64,000 bases of DNA from Apis mellifera (Eukaryota; Arthropoda; Insecta; Hymenoptera; Apidae). The position numbers were made by a program, and so were the translations under genes. The stretch is taken from contig NC_037649.1 of NCBI RefSeq assembly GCF_003254395.2, positions 5,551,032 to 5,615,031 of the forward strand, in the 5' to 3' direction. The notes under the pieces are model-generated. The model searched no databases, was not told the DNA's origin, and saw nothing but the letters and a program-made list of their open reading frames with translations. Below, piece after piece: positions 9,661 to 22,000 of this stretch; position 1 is the stretch's first letter; each line of letters starts with the position of its first letter.

Positions 9661-9818
9661 CTAACGTAAAGCGATTTCTTTTGCGAAGTCCTCATTAGGG
9701 TGCCTGTCATCAAATTCTGTTGAGAGATCTGCTGTTTAAGATCGTGGATCTTCGCCTCGAATCTGTTGTAGTCTTCGGGCTTGTACTGTACCACGATCGT
9801 CACTGTCTGCCCGGTGCC
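9661..9818 (-). CDS. dlg1: dlg1 exon, end of PDZ3 and PDZ3-SH3 linker
   Basis: The exon encodes GTGQTVTIVVQYKPEDYNRF, then EAKIHDLKQQISQQNLMTG and a linker ending TSQKKSLYV. The first part is the last beta-strand of PDZ3 and the extra helix, with the Tyr-Lys-Pro-Glu-(Asp/Glu)-Tyr motif usual for PDZ3 of Dlg and PSD-95. KKSLYVR leads directly into the SH3 domain. It starts in phase 0 and ends GTTAG|GTAGAG in phase 2. Confidence 0.97.
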
Positions 9819-9959
9819 CTGGAATATGTAATTCGCAATTCAATTAAATAAAATATATATAAAATAGGATGAGAGAGAAAAATATTGATCGTTTTGGAGC
9901 GATGATTTGATCTCATTCTCATCGACTAAGGGATCTTTCTTTGTTTTTGAAGAGAATAC

Positions 9960-10173
9960 CTTGAGGGCCGCGGCGGCCTCTTCATGGGTGGCTGTCCGAA
10001 GATTAATGCCATTGACACTGAGTATCTGATCGCCACGACGTAGCTCACCGCTGAGATCGGCCGGGCCTCCGGCTAGGATGAAGGAAATAAAAATTCCCTC
10101 GCCATCTTCGCCACCGACGATATTGAAACCCAGTCCGGAGGAGCCTTTGTTGAGCACGACTGTACGTACCTCT
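9960..10173 (-). CDS. dlg1: dlg1 exon, PDZ3 domain
   Basis: The 214 nt exon encodes EVRTVVLNKGSSGLGFNIVG, GEDGEGIFISFILAGGPADL, then SGELRRGDQILSVNGINLRT and ATHEEAAAALK. The GLGF carboxylate-binding loop is intact. The His in ATHEEAA, at the start of helix B, marks a class I PDZ that binds C-terminal S/T-x-hydrophobic peptides. The acceptor TTCCAG precedes 10173; one base completes a split codon from an unknown upstream exon (AG|A gives Arg). The exon ends in phase 0 at CTCAAG|GTATTC. It is the most 5' exon of dlg1 that can be identified with confidence. Confidence 0.98.
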
Positions 10174-13100
10174 CTGGAAAATGGGGACGAGCAAAAGAAA
10201 GATTTTAATCATATGTACACCTATATTCGATCTAATTTTCATCTCAATTTTCAACCTCGATTCGATCGTTAACGGAGGGGGAGGGATCGGTTTCAATCTT
10301 GATAGATCAAAATGGAGCAAGCGAGGAGAGCTTGAGGTGTATCGTTTCTCGCTCGTCTTCGCATCTTTTGTCTTTGAGAGAAAGATATTTAATTCTCTCG
10401 TTAAAGGATGCTTCTTCTTCGTCTCGTCGGACGAAGAAACAGGGGCAAGATGATTCTCGAGAGATACTATTTTTCTCCCCGAGCTTAAGGGGTTAAAGTT
10501 TTTTCATTAGAGGTCCGAGTGGTATCGAGTTCTTCAACTATGTTGCCGGCCATTAATTGCTCCGAAACTTATATCGCTTTAATTAAATTCGTCGCGACGG
10601 AGAAAGGGGGAAAGGGGAGAAGAGGAATCAGTTTAAGTTTATACCTTCAGGACAGGCACGCAAGAGCTTTGCTTAGGCATGTAATGATCGCAATAAAACA
10701 CACTTGTATTCCAAGCGAGAGATGAAATTAAAATTCTTTCGTCACGTCAACGCATAAAAGAAGGACTTGCCGGCAAGCTCGTAACACGACTGTGAGAGAA
10801 GATTGTTTTTCCATAAAAATATTTTATCTTCTTTACACTTTTCCACGAGTACACCTCTTTTTTATAATATACAATATATATCCTTCTTTATTCGGTGTAC
10901 AAACCGTTTCTTTTTCTTGATCCGGAAATTTTTAATCTATTAAGATCATCCTCGATTATCAGTTGAAATGTTTTTTAATTCTTGAAAATTTGCCTCGCTT
11001 CACGCTTCAGAGAGAAAAGAACATCGTCGTTTGAATATCGTAAAAGATAATCGTAAAAATAAATTGAAAGACAATTTCCAATAGGAGAACGAAAGAAAAA
11101 CACTTATTCACTTTTATTTTCTTCCACAACCAATATATATTATATTCTGTAAAGATTCGTGGAAAAACAATGTAATCAAGATCGATGAGATTCATCGTAT
11201 GCACATAGCCATTCATTCTCATTACAAAGGATGCTGGACACGGAGAGAGGAAAGAGAGAACACGAAATTCCTTGCTCGTGGAAAGGCACTGAAAGCTTAG
11301 GCAGTTAATCACCGCGAGTCGAGGGATACGCAATCCTAAAGTCAATGGACAGAACGCGAGACAATTCGTGAACAGAATCTGCATCGTCCGCGGGATGATT
11401 GGATTTTAAAGGCTGTTGTAACACGTTCAGAAAGTTTCGTTTGTCAATATTATCACCTCGCGTTTCGAGGTGGTGCATGTCGATTGTGTCAATGGAATTT
11501 CTGCAACGAGAATATATATATATAGGTCAGATGGAAAAAGTTTGTACGTAACAATTATTAATATATAATATCGACAAGAATTCTTGTGCAGGCGATTGTT
11601 AATATAATGGAGTGACAAGGATTCTCAGTAGAATGAAGTATATTTGAAATTGAGCAGAAAATTAATGGAATGGATTTTTTAAATTGAAATGAGAATCAGA
11701 TATTTATAAAGAGCTATTGATAATCTGCATTATGATTAAATGTATTAGAAAATATGTGATATATGATTTAAAAAAGGGAAAACAAAATTGATCTTCGTGT
11801 ATTCGTGACGTTTGTGAAAAAATTAACGATACTAAACTAAAGTTTTTCTATAAAATAAGTAATTTGCAAATTATTTAAAATATAGTCGCGTTACATAATT
11901 CAGTCTCTGCGTCTAGAAACTTCCTTTCTGTTCACGGTTAAAGGAGTAGAGATTTCCGGAAATGCTTCTCTCAATGTATGTGATGAAATTCAAATAGATG
12001 TACGAAATTACGGCGATGATTAAGCTTCCCATTGAAATTCAACCGTTTCAAATTGGCCGTGTGACGAGGCTCGAGTGACAAGGGTTCAACGATCTAAGGA
12101 TTCGTGAAAATGATGAGTAGTCGCAGATCTATCCGCGAAAGCGTTTATTTCGCATCCCTTTGTTCGAATAATCGATTGTAGTCACTTTTGTATCGCACGA
12201 TACGTACAGAGTTTGAGAATTTGAATATGCAAACAATTTGTACATTGTTGGAATTAACGATAGAAAGATGATTATTTTGTAAAATTAATAATTCTATCGT
12301 GGAATAATGAAAAGTGATAAAAGAATTTGGATTGATAAAATTTAATTCAGAAGAAGAAATTATTAAGATTCAATTATCATCACATATCCAAGATATAGTT
12401 TCTCGATTATTTGAAAATTCGAAACAGATTGAATTAATAAGAGAAACGATATGTATATTTAAACGAGTGTGTAGTTACAGCAAAGTTTGATAATTTGGAA
12501 AAAATCTCGATGCAAAATCTCCTTCGAGAAACGAATTTAAAAGATGGAAACATCTCGTTGCATCGCGAATTTGCGCGAAGGAAATTGGTAAAACTGATCA
12601 GGAAATCGGCGAGATTACAGCATCACAGTTGCGAAATCCGAGATATTGGTTCATCCAATCCTGGAGTTATCGGTATAATCAAGTTCTATAGAGAGTAGAT
12701 GCTATCGTTGGAATTAGGTTGAGCGTCTCGTAGACATGTGGGTGCCGTTCAAGATTCGAGGTCGCAATATCGAGGCCGCTACTGTTGCACCATAATCGAA
12801 TTCGGGGCAACACTTAGCACAATTGCGCGTTCACAACAATATCCAGTGTTTCCAAATACCAATGTTTCCCGGCAATAAAATATTTTCAATTCACGCGAAT
12901 TGATGAAAGAATTAAACGTAACGGCAACAAAAGTCGAGAAAAAAGGAAATACGAGGCGTTTATTACGCCATTACGTTTCAGCAATTACGTATCGTAAAGT
13001 AAAAATGGCCGAGGCAAACTGTATAATCGGTACACGAGTCGCGAAATCTAGAATCACGTGCAGGGTTTATACAACTGGGATAGCTTTAATTAAGCCGTGG

Positions 13101-13359
13101 CGCAAAATCTCGACGAGCTACGAATTTTCTTTTTCTTTTCTTTTCTTTTTCGAGAAACTCGAGAGTTCTACACATCAGTCGAGAGAGAAAGAGAAAGAGA
13201 GAGGAAATGCAGGATGTCCTAATTAAAATTTCCGTGAAAAATTCGAGTCTATTCACTCATGGTTCATTGCTTACAAGCATTGCTAGGCTGGGGATCCACG
13301 AGCGGTTAAACCCGGCATCAAAATCTGGATTCATCGTCTCTTTTTTCCTTCAGCATCTT

Positions 13360-13363
<4 letters not shown>

Positions 13364-13393
<30 letters not shown>
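13364..13393. repeat. (CT)15 microsatellite
   Basis: Thirty bases of CT on the plus strand. Confidence 0.95.
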
Positions 13394-13397
<4 letters not shown>

Positions 13398-13419
13398 GTT
13401 CACCTAGAGGGAAGATTTC

Positions 13420-13650
13420 ACCCCTGAAAGGTCGATTTTCATTCCAGAGAAGCCACTCAACGCACGGGCTTCTCGCTTGCGTTAACAAAGACCTCAAATT
13501 AGTGGTCGGCCGGTGCAGCTGCGTTTCCAGGGCTCCATTAAGGTCACGTCGCAGTGCATACGCCGGATAAACCGAGGGATGATGGCCTGCGCGCAAGGGG
13601 ATGGTGAATTTAACGCGGATCTGGAACGGTTGGTGGTCGTTGATGGATCG
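13420..13650. promoter_or_regulatory. GC-richer pocket, possible conserved noncoding element
   Basis: Base composition rises clearly above the flanks, with CAGCTG (13516), GCGCGC and several CpGs. Reading frames cross it on both strands but show no known protein features. An enhancer-like role is only a guess. Confidence 0.2.
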
Positions 13651-14768
13651 AAAATGGAAATTTTCGTTTCGATATTTAAATATTATTTTATTATTTCTTA
13701 TTAATTCCGCAAGTTTTGGATTCAATTCTTTTGTTTCGAATTCTATTGCACGTTTAATCAATATTGGGCAACATTGAACGAATGATCAGTTAAAAGAGAG
13801 AGAGAGAAAGAAAAAAAGAGGGTAAGAGAGAGAAACGGTCGATGAAGCAGCAATACAAAAGTTGTTAACGATTATATTCCATAGAACAACTATATTTAGC
13901 CGGTACAACAGCAAAGCACGAAATGTCAATACTTGTTTGGTTCGCAGAGAGTTTGAAACATATAAAACATCCACACCTCGAGAGGTTTGCGTGTTTAATT
14001 CCTCCGTCACTTGTTTTCCAATAAGTATAAAAGGATTAAAGGATCAAAAAAAGAAAAAAAATCTTATCAGAGGCAGTAGCACTTTGCTTAATTATTGCGA
14101 TGGATTTATCTTTCCAAGTGATTTGGAAATATATTCTAAATTTTTAACATATATATTAACATATATATTCTACATATATTCTAAATTTAAACATTAAAAG
14201 TTTCTGCAAATTTGATCACAATCGTAATAATAGATACGTAGAAGGAATCGAAAATGTTTTCGTTGAAATAATTGTATCAAACGCTTTTTCTTAATCATTT
14301 CAAATGAATTAATAAACACAATTTTTCCATTAGTTTTCCCGAGAAATAAATAAATTCTTCTTCAACGAAATTTCAAGGAAAAGCTTTTGCAATTTTCCTC
14401 GTAATAACAGTCGAGGAATCGATGGAATTAAATATTCATCACGTAAATCGGGATTTTACGATTAATTGTCCATCCAAGAACGATGAATGTTTCACCAAGA
14501 AAATTCACGAACGATTTTATTCCGACACACGACCTATTTCGAGAGGAACATCAGCTTTAAATTGCGACATTCCAGCGAAACTTCTAAACGAAATGACCAT
14601 TTTGTCGCAGTCTCTGTGGAATGCAGCTTGGCGAGAATTCGGTAAATTGAAATTTCAATGAACGATCCTTTTCTTTCGTTATCGATCATTTTGACATCGA
14701 CCAGTATTCTGTTAAAATTTTTGAGAGTTGAACCCTGTTAATTTTTAAAATTAAAGACAGTTTTAAGC

Positions 14769-15130
14769 TATTGTAGAGGTAGAGGAAGAAATTTTATTCC
14801 ACAGAAGTACAAAGTTGAAAGCACCCCTTCGTTATTGATTTTTGACTTCAACAACAGTCTCCTTTTAAAAATTGCCTGTTCTCTAAGCCTGCCTCTGTTC
14901 TTAATTGTGAAAAACTGAAAACTAATTAGTTTCGAGTCTCTGATTGTAGAGAAAAAAAAAATTTTATTCTTTAAAAGCACGAGTCAAAAGAGTACCCTTC
15001 CTCTTTATTATCGACATAAATCATTGGAAATGTTCTCTTAAATTCGAGTCCTTTTTCGCTTCGTCATGCCATTAATTTAAAAAGCTTCTACAATGTATAA
15101 AGACAGAAGTTTTATTCTTTGAAGTTAAAA
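14769..15130. repeat. degenerate tandem repeat, about 3 units of 150-170 bp
   Basis: Three blocks share a TTGTAGAG-like start, an ATTTTATTC core (at about 14791, 14961 and 15109) and a following AAG-rich, CACC or ACCC-TTC segment. The spacing is about 170 then 148 bp. The copies are clearly diverged, so this is an old local duplication. Confidence 0.45.
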
Positions 15131-15324
15131 ATAATTCTGACGTATCTAGCTGTTGCAAAGAAGTTTACATAAAATGGCGAAATACGTAATAATAATAATC
15201 AACGTACCAAGAAATCATTTCTGTCTTACTTGTTGCGACAGTATAAATGCTTTTCCTTATTACGATCCACTAATTCATAATATACGTATTAATCGTTAAC
15301 AATTCTACAAAATACATCTTAAAA

Positions 15325-15348
15325 GAAGAAGAAGAAGAAGAAGAAGAA
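15325..15348. repeat. (GAA)8 microsatellite
   Basis: Trinucleotide run on the plus strand. Confidence 0.9.
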
Positions 15349-15584
15349 ACTCTTTCTTTTTTCGATTTTAAATTCAATACGTTTCAAGCAACCCTGACAC
15401 ACCGCAGCGAGAGAACCTTGAAATCCTTCAAACTAATAAAAGATCCTCTTAGTGAAAAATACCTGAGGCCTATTTTTGGTTCACGCGATACGTCCTCGAT
15501 CCATCGATCCCCGTCCGCAAAAACAGCCTTCCACTCGAATAATCGTTCGCTCGAAATAAAAAAAAAGAAGGAAAAAAGAATTGC

Positions 15585-15745
15585 AAGGGAGAGTGGTCCA
15601 GTTGAACGCGGATGGAGGAGACGTCATTGGCGCACGCGAGTTCCAGCTGATTCTGAAGCTCACCTGCGCAATGCGCCCGAATCTGCGACTACGTGCCGCG
15701 TTTCGCACGCACCTGTGTCCGTCCGCAGTGGCTCGACGCAGGAAA
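15585..15745 (-). promoter_or_regulatory. CpG-rich island with minus-strand splice donors
   Basis: A sharply bounded CpG-rich block in AT-rich DNA. On the minus strand it holds two near-consensus donors, ACACAG|GTGCGT (exon end 15713) and GCGCAG|GTGAGC (exon end 15664). No ATG lies open in the frame that would join PDZ3, so a noncoding first exon fits better than a coding one. The promoter reading is an inference. Confidence 0.35.
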
Positions 15746-16937
15746 CGAAAATGTCACTGGGTCAAGAGACCTCGATTCTAACCCAAAAACGATGTAATTT
15801 CGTTTCCCCTGATCGGATTGGAATAGCTTCGATTCTATTGCGTCAAACTCGTTTCGTGAGATAATACCAGTCGTATTCGGTAAAGAAATTTGGGATCGGA
15901 TTGCGAAATTTTGCGAAATCTCTCTTCAACGTGAACGTGAAATTCTCGAATTATTTTATTACATCAGATCGTTTCCATAAGGTAGTATTATTGGAATATT
16001 TTTACATGTAAAATCTTGAAGATCTCGAAACGAATAATATTTCTCGTTCCACTTCTTTCGTGCACTTTTTTTTTTCTCTTTTATAAAGATATTTTGCCGC
16101 AAATAATTCTATACTCCTTTATCAAAATATTTGTCATAGTTACTTTTTTATACTATCAATGTTGCATAATATAATATACAAATTTCTCGTAATTGTATTC
16201 GTCCTGTTGAACAATTATACGTATAAGATTAATGGTATCTAATGTATTCATCTTCCATACGTTTTCGAGTCCGAACAAACGATCATGTGCTGCTTTCTCC
16301 GAATCCATTTCTCCATCCCTCTCTCGAATCGTCGATTTCTCACCTCTGACCGATTATTATCACAATCCAGCCAAGCCACCCCGCGTAGCCAATTTTCCAA
16401 TTTCGATCACTCTCACCGTTCAACATTCGTGTCGTCGAAAGGAATTATCTCAAACTCCACCGTGTATATCCACATTATTGTTCCGAAAGCAAGCAACACG
16501 TATCGAACAAGAAGCGACACCCTAAGAACACGACGATTCGAAACACTCTCGTTTCACGATCCATGAACAATCCCTATTCATTCACCCTTCCACGGAACAA
16601 TGATTCACCCCTCTCTCTCGAAGGGAAAACAAAAATCACCACTGTTCTCCATCACACTCGTGTGTTCCCCCGTGTCATACATCCCCGACTCACCGTGCCA
16701 GGCCAACTAAGAAACGCACGGAAAGCGTACGGACCAGGCATGGTCCACGCGCGATCTCTACAGCTGCTGTCACCAGCTGCTCACCTCGATCTTCACTTTT
16801 CACTCTCGAGTGCCCTGTCACTTGTCACCCCGATGACTGGCCGATCGGAGGATCCTCCAGCCAGGGAAAAAAATACGCACGCCGTGTTCGAAAAGTTGCG
16901 CGCAACACGCCGCGCTGCTTGCGTGCTCGCGACGCAC

Positions 16938-17176
16938 CTGTTCCCCTCCCTCCTCGCCAGTGACGTAACTCGAGGGGCGCCCCTCGATCTCGAGGGAGAG
17001 AGGAACTCGAGGGACGAAGGACGCGAACTTTTCGAATCGTTCGCGTTTTTTACGCGGTGGCGAGACGTTGAAAGGTGAAACGTGGACACGAACTCGCGTC
17101 TGGAACGCGTCCCGACGACGACGACGGGGGCGTCGCGACGGATTAAAGGGCGCATAGGTGGCCACCGTGTCGCCAT
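16938..17176 (-). CDS. candidate alternative first coding exon of a short Dlg (17 kb)
   Basis: On the minus strand an ATG at 17176-17174 opens MATRWPPMRPLIRRDAPVVV and stays open for 79 codons to AACAG|GTGCGT, ending in phase 2. Joined to the PDZ3 exon the split codon gives Arg, so the frame reads -ARREGNR then EVRTVVLNKG. A PDZ3-SH3-GUK product of 559 residues with both cassettes would result. The peptide is basic and rich in Ser, Arg and Pro, with no known domain. CpG-rich DNA favours long frames, and phase agreement has a one-in-three chance, so this remains a hypothesis; the segment may be 5' UTR. Confidence 0.3.
16970..16987. repeat. perfect 18 bp palindrome
   Basis: TCGAGGGGCGCCCCTCGA reads the same on both strands and sits in the CpG island a few bases from the TGACGTAA motif. 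Confidence 0.9.
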
Positions 17177-18996
17177 GCGCCGCGCCGCCAAGCCGACCCC
17201 CGCGGGCTATCATCAGATCGATAGAAATAAGCTGACTCTCGCACGCTTGCCTCCGCCACCCCTTTAAGCGCCATAAGGGCTCCTCCGGCCGCCCCACTCG
17301 TGCTCGAGTTTCTCCCCTGCCTAGGAAACGAGGCCAAACGAGGAGGGAAGTTTTTCGCGGAAAGGTTGCTTTATTTTCTTCCTCTTCTTCCTCTTTTCTT
17401 TTCTTTCTCGCTTTTATCCTCGAAGGAGGATGGTGATTTTGTTCTAGGATCGCGATGGATCAACGATCTTCATTTATTTTCGCGTATCTGAGATCGTTTG
17501 TCCTTGATTTTTGAAAGAATGAAGAAGAGAAAAGGTCAATGGTCATTCGATATTTTTCATTTATTTTTCTCGAGCGAGCGTGTTTGGAGTTTTAAGTCGC
17601 ATAACTCATATTTACAAACAAAATTTATTTAATCCAGCTTTACGTGACCAAATTTCCTCAACAAAGGTTCCTCGATTGATTTATGAAATACGATCTGACC
17701 CGATTACCCGAATTTTTCGCAAGCTTTCGTTCACGATGATGAAGGATGATCTGCTGATTCGGCAGATCGAGGATCACAGTGTGATTAATATCAGCAGCTG
17801 CTTGATTCATACGACCCACGTTTAAATGGTGAACGTTTTATTCGGAAAATTCAGATTCCTGTGTACGTTGCTGCGGGGAAAAAAGAAAGAAATCGTATAC
17901 AACTGCTACCAGTTACAGACGCGCCACTTGACCGAGATTTCGGCGGAACAAGCTAATATGCGCCTATATATATATACCTCAATGGTGGAGTTCGTGTATC
18001 GGATTTGTACGAGCGTGGATCGCAGCTAATTGCACCACCGACCAATGTAATCGAAGCCAGCCTTGCGAGAATGGAAATTTCACTCGGATATATCGCCTCT
18101 TCGATTGACCTACTTACACATCGCACCTTACGTCGCGTAACACCGTCGTACACATACATACACACACACACAGTCCCACGAAAAATGCACGCGATGCGTG
18201 AAATATTTTTGCGATATTTAAAAATCGTCAGAGTGTTGCAGGGTAGAAGCCTCGGCATTCGGTTCATGGGCTTTTTGTTTGAAGTTTTTCGGTTAAAAAA
18301 AAAAAGTGAATCGTCGGCTCAGAGTATGGGAATTTTTTCTTTTATAGACAGAGAAAAGAGGATTTGGGTGAGATAAAATTTTGTTCACGGAATTATATCG
18401 ATATCTGTAAATTCTATGACGAATGAATAATGATCCTTCTGTTTCTCGAAAATTTCGTTTATCTTCGTTTTCCTTAATTTTTCGAAAGAACTCACAGAAT
18501 CTATAGTTATGAAGAGAAAGGATATTTGAACAGAGAAGGTATTTTGCATGGAAATCAAAACGTCACCGAGGAAAGCACGTATTATCAGGTGAAAACGAGA
18601 CGTGATCTATCTCTCGAATCTCGTCAGGGAATCGCGATCCCCTTCGAATATGCTGATAAACTAAGTCCTGTGCTATGTGATAATGCCTGTCTAGAATGTT
18701 AAAGCGATAGAGTAATGGAACATTGAGTTTAAATTTCTCCATTCCGTACATCGAGTTGAAACGCAACAGTTTGAGAAAAGAATCTTGTTATAGTTTTATA
18801 GTTTCGTCGTCAAAAATTATTATATATATATATATTTTTTATTTCAAGTATCACAATAGTATCTACTTTAAACCTTCAAAAACGTTCCAACAGAAATTTC
18901 TATAACATCGTTTGCTTCTTTTCGTGAAATTTCAACCAGTTATTTAGTGATTTTCTTAAATCTTCTCGACGAAAGTTCGCATGTTCATCAAATTCC

Positions 18997-19004
18997 AACC
19001 GGTT
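18997..19004. promoter_or_regulatory. AACCGGTT motif (Grainyhead-like)
   Basis: The sequence CAACCGGTTG includes the palindromic AACCGGTT core typical of Grainyhead/CP2 factors. A single 8-mer is weak evidence alone. Confidence 0.3.
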
Positions 19005-22000
19005 GTTATTAAACTTGAATGAAACACCGATTGTTCCAAATTCCTCTCAATCGGCCGCACCTTTTAATCTCTCTACCCTGGGATATCCAGGGAATTCAGG
19101 GTCGTTGGAAGTATCAAGGAACATTTGCATTCCATCGTGAAACAAACTAGTCGTTTCATTAAGCAAATGAAAAGGGGTCATTTTATATACCACAATCGTG
19201 GTATAATAATATATCGATCGGCCATTTGTGTGTCCCCTTAATTAAAACCGCTATCCAGATAGTAGATTCTCCAGTCGACGAACTTTAATCAAAGCTGGAC
19301 TTGACCCAAAAAAAAAAAAAAATAATGTTGGGAGACAACGCTGTCAGAGTCACGGCCGTGAACAAGGAGTGGCGTTTCGACGATGCTTTTTTTTCGTTGA
19401 AACCACGCTGTTTGCAGATTGTCTATCAGCCAACGTCCTTCAGCCTTCCCCCTGGTAAAACTATCCTCTCTTCCGCATCCTACTCTTCTAACAATAAGCC
19501 TTCCTCTTCCGCCCGATCGACATCGAAATGCTTTTACAATTAATGACACTCGTCTAACGATGAAGGAGATAAAATTTGTAAGCGGATAAAGATTCCAGTT
19601 TGTCAAAAAGAAAAGCGATGACTCCGAAATAGTAGGTTTTAAATGGTAAAAAAGAAAGGAAATTAAAAAATTCAAGATACATTGAAATATTATAGAAATT
19701 CCAGATGAATTCTTTTTAATTTATTTTTCCTAAGAGGGAATGTCATGGAAAATGGTAAAAAAGGAATTTAATTTTTCACGTATGTTTCGAAATTGTAGAG
19801 GAAATAATTAAGAAGAACATTTGGATTTAAGTTGGTGCAATATGAATATTTTCCTGGCATCAAAGGATTAAGAATTGAGCATTTCCACAAATTGTACTTT
19901 GTTAAAATCTCAATCTTCTTCACTTCCTCAAGCATATATATATATATATATGGAAATAAATTAGGATAAAAATTGATGTAGCTTGAAAATGTTAATTTTC
20001 CATTATTTTTTCTTTTTTTCTCTCTCTCTCTTTCTTTCTTCTTTAAAGGTTGCACGAGCAGCAGATCCTCAGTTCTGGTAATCGATCCTCATTACGTATA
20101 TTTACAATGATTAAAAGCGGAAGTGCACTCGTGACTCTCGCCTTGGCGTCGATATCGATCTCGTATGCTCAACCACGTGTAATTTCGTGCAAGCTCTCCT
20201 GTTTAACTTACGTATCAAGGTTACGTATGAAGTGTCACGCGTTTTTATCGTTTCGTGTGATCGCCACGATCGAAAAATAGACGAAGGGAAAATTTTATTT
20301 TCAACCGAGGAGCCGTGAATATAATTCGATATACGTTTTACGCGACAAACTGCGGGAACACGTCTCGTCTGCCAACGAGAAGATGGAAATAGACCTGAAA
20401 ATTCGAGTCCCGTGCCAGTTTCGAGGCTTTAATAGGGTTAGAGGCAATGCATTCCAAAGTTGCAAGCAAGGAAATATTACGATAATTCGTGTCTTCGAGT
20501 TTGCCCGTTAAAATTTCGTTCTTGCATTGTGTAGAAATCATTTTCACATCCTGCTGTTATAATTCTTTTCCATTCGTTAGGTTAAATTATTCAAAAAATT
20601 GTTAAAAATATTAATTTTTCCAGGAATTTATAATATTTTTACGAAAGCAAGGAAAGTACAATTTTTTTTTCGTTTAAAAAATAAATTGTTCGTTATTTAA
20701 AATAAATTTTTTCTTTAATATTTTTATATGGATAAAGAAAATAGAAAATGCGTAATGTAAAAGATATTGCAACATATAAATTTGTTATTTAATTATTTAA
20801 TATATAATATATTATAATAATTCGTAATATTATTCGAATATTAAATATTTCACAATGTAAATACAATATTTCACGTAAGTAACGCGAGCGAAACGAAGTA
20901 GGAGAAATAATAACATTCGTTTGTTGATATTCGATTTATTATTACGTAGATCGAAAGTCGAAGTCGCTTCTTGTACACAGAACGGAACGGACGTGTTTCT
21001 CTCTGCTCCTCGACCGAATATTATATCGTATTTAATAAATGAATAAAGTGCAAATAATTATAAATAAATTAAATATCAATTGTAAAAAAAGTAAAGAAAC
21101 GTAATAAAAGATCGAATCGCCCGTTTCGCAACGATATATATAACATAATATATAATATACAAACAATGTAATACATACAACACATAAATAATATATTTTA
21201 ACCAAATAATAAATAATTAAACTTAATATGCACGTATGAAACGTTGAACATTTAATGGATTAAGTCAATTTAATTTTTTGAATCGTTATAAACAAGAATT
21301 TTCGAATAAATTTTTGTTACATCAAGATTGAAAAAGGAAGAAGAAGAAAAGAGGAACACACGCTTTCGAATAAAAGGAAAAGAAAGCGTTTCTTTTTCGA
21401 AAGGAAGTTTTTTCCAGATATATCACCGATGGATTTAATTAAAAATTTTGGAAACGAAAAAAAAAAAAGGAAGAATCGTACACGTGGAACGAATGGAAAA
21501 GAGCGTAGCGAAGGGAGGAAAGAATCGATCGATCATCAATGTGCCGTACGACTTTTGAAACGCGTGGATATTTTATGGTGGCAAACAATGATCCACTTTA
21601 ATAAAACCCTAATTGCGATTAAATCGATCGCCGTAGACAAAGGTAAGTGAATTAAAATACACACACACGATTTCGTTCTTCTCTCCATGCTTTTTCCGAT
21701 CGAAAACGCATAAAAATAGACGAGGAACGAACAAAGATATTCGACGTAAAATCGGAAAATAATGGTTATATCTGTCGCGTGGCAAAGAATGCGATCGTAG
21801 AATTTAAATAAAATAAATTCTGGAATCCTCAATAAGCATTGCAGTGAATAATTCGCGTCCTTTATTTGCCAAATCTTTCTTTTCGTAGATTTGAGAAAAA
21901 TTTTGAAATAATTCTGCAATGCTTATCGAATTTTTCGAATTATTTATCGTGTAAATAATAGTTGGATGAAAAATATTTATAAAACTTCTTCCGTCAAAAG

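Larger units (their letters stand above)
2659..10173 (-). other. dlg1: dlg1 gene, 3' half (PDZ3-SH3-HOOK-GUK)
   Basis: Eleven exons on the minus strand assemble into the C-terminal half of an insect Discs large MAGUK, a scaffold at septate junctions and neuromuscular synapses. PDZ3, SH3 and GUK appear in the usual MAGUK order and every border is GT-AG. With both cassettes the exons total 1441 nt, that is one base finishing a split codon plus 480 codons including the stop. The first exon here starts just before PDZ3 at a phase-2 acceptor, so upstream coding sequence is required. L27, PDZ1 and PDZ2 were not found within the window. Confidence 0.95.
10174..15579. other. AT-rich region upstream of PDZ3 exon, likely intron
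   Basis: No recognisable coding exon. Contains a (CT)15 repeat, a degenerate tandem repeat at about 14.77-15.13 kb, a GAA run and a modest GC pocket at 13.42-13.65 kb. Taken as dlg1 intron for isoforms that begin further upstream. Confidence 0.6.
16560..17340 (-). promoter_or_regulatory. CpG island, candidate internal dlg1 promoter
   Basis: This is the largest CpG-rich block in the window, densest at 16880-17330. It contains a TGACGTAA (CRE-like) motif at 16961-16968, a perfect 18 bp palindrome next to it, paired CAGCTG E-boxes at about 16761 and 16774, and minus-strand donors at 16938 (AACAG|GTGCGT) and 16785 (ATCGAG|GTGAGC). The combination resembles a TATA-less promoter with a first exon reading toward the PDZ3 exon. 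Long frames cross it on both strands, as expected in GC-rich sequence where stops are rare. Confidence 0.45.

Noticed and set aside
10747..10792. Possible minus-strand exon (SCYELAGKSFFYAL) after a good CTCTCACAG acceptor
   Set aside because: The downstream GTGACG donor is weak and no homology is recognised. It would sit between PDZ3 and any upstream exon without known precedent. Worth a junction-read check but not supported.
13318..13761. 147-codon minus-strand frame over the 13.5 kb pocket
   Set aside because: It ends in an Arg-Glu repeat encoded by the CT microsatellite, and the rest has no recognisable domain.
15418..15864. 148-codon plus-strand frame over the 15.6 kb island
   Set aside because: No domain features, low-complexity Lys/Glu start, and better explained by the CpG-rich block.
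16563..17078. Longest open frame in the window, 171 codons on the plus strand
   Set aside because: It lies over the CpG island where stops are rare, overlaps equally long frames on the other strand, and shows no domain or compositional sign of a protein.
21429..21650. Plus-strand ATG frame ending near CAAAG|GTAAGT
   Set aside because: Lys/Arg-rich low-complexity protein with no homology. The donor is good but isolated; at most a lncRNA exon.
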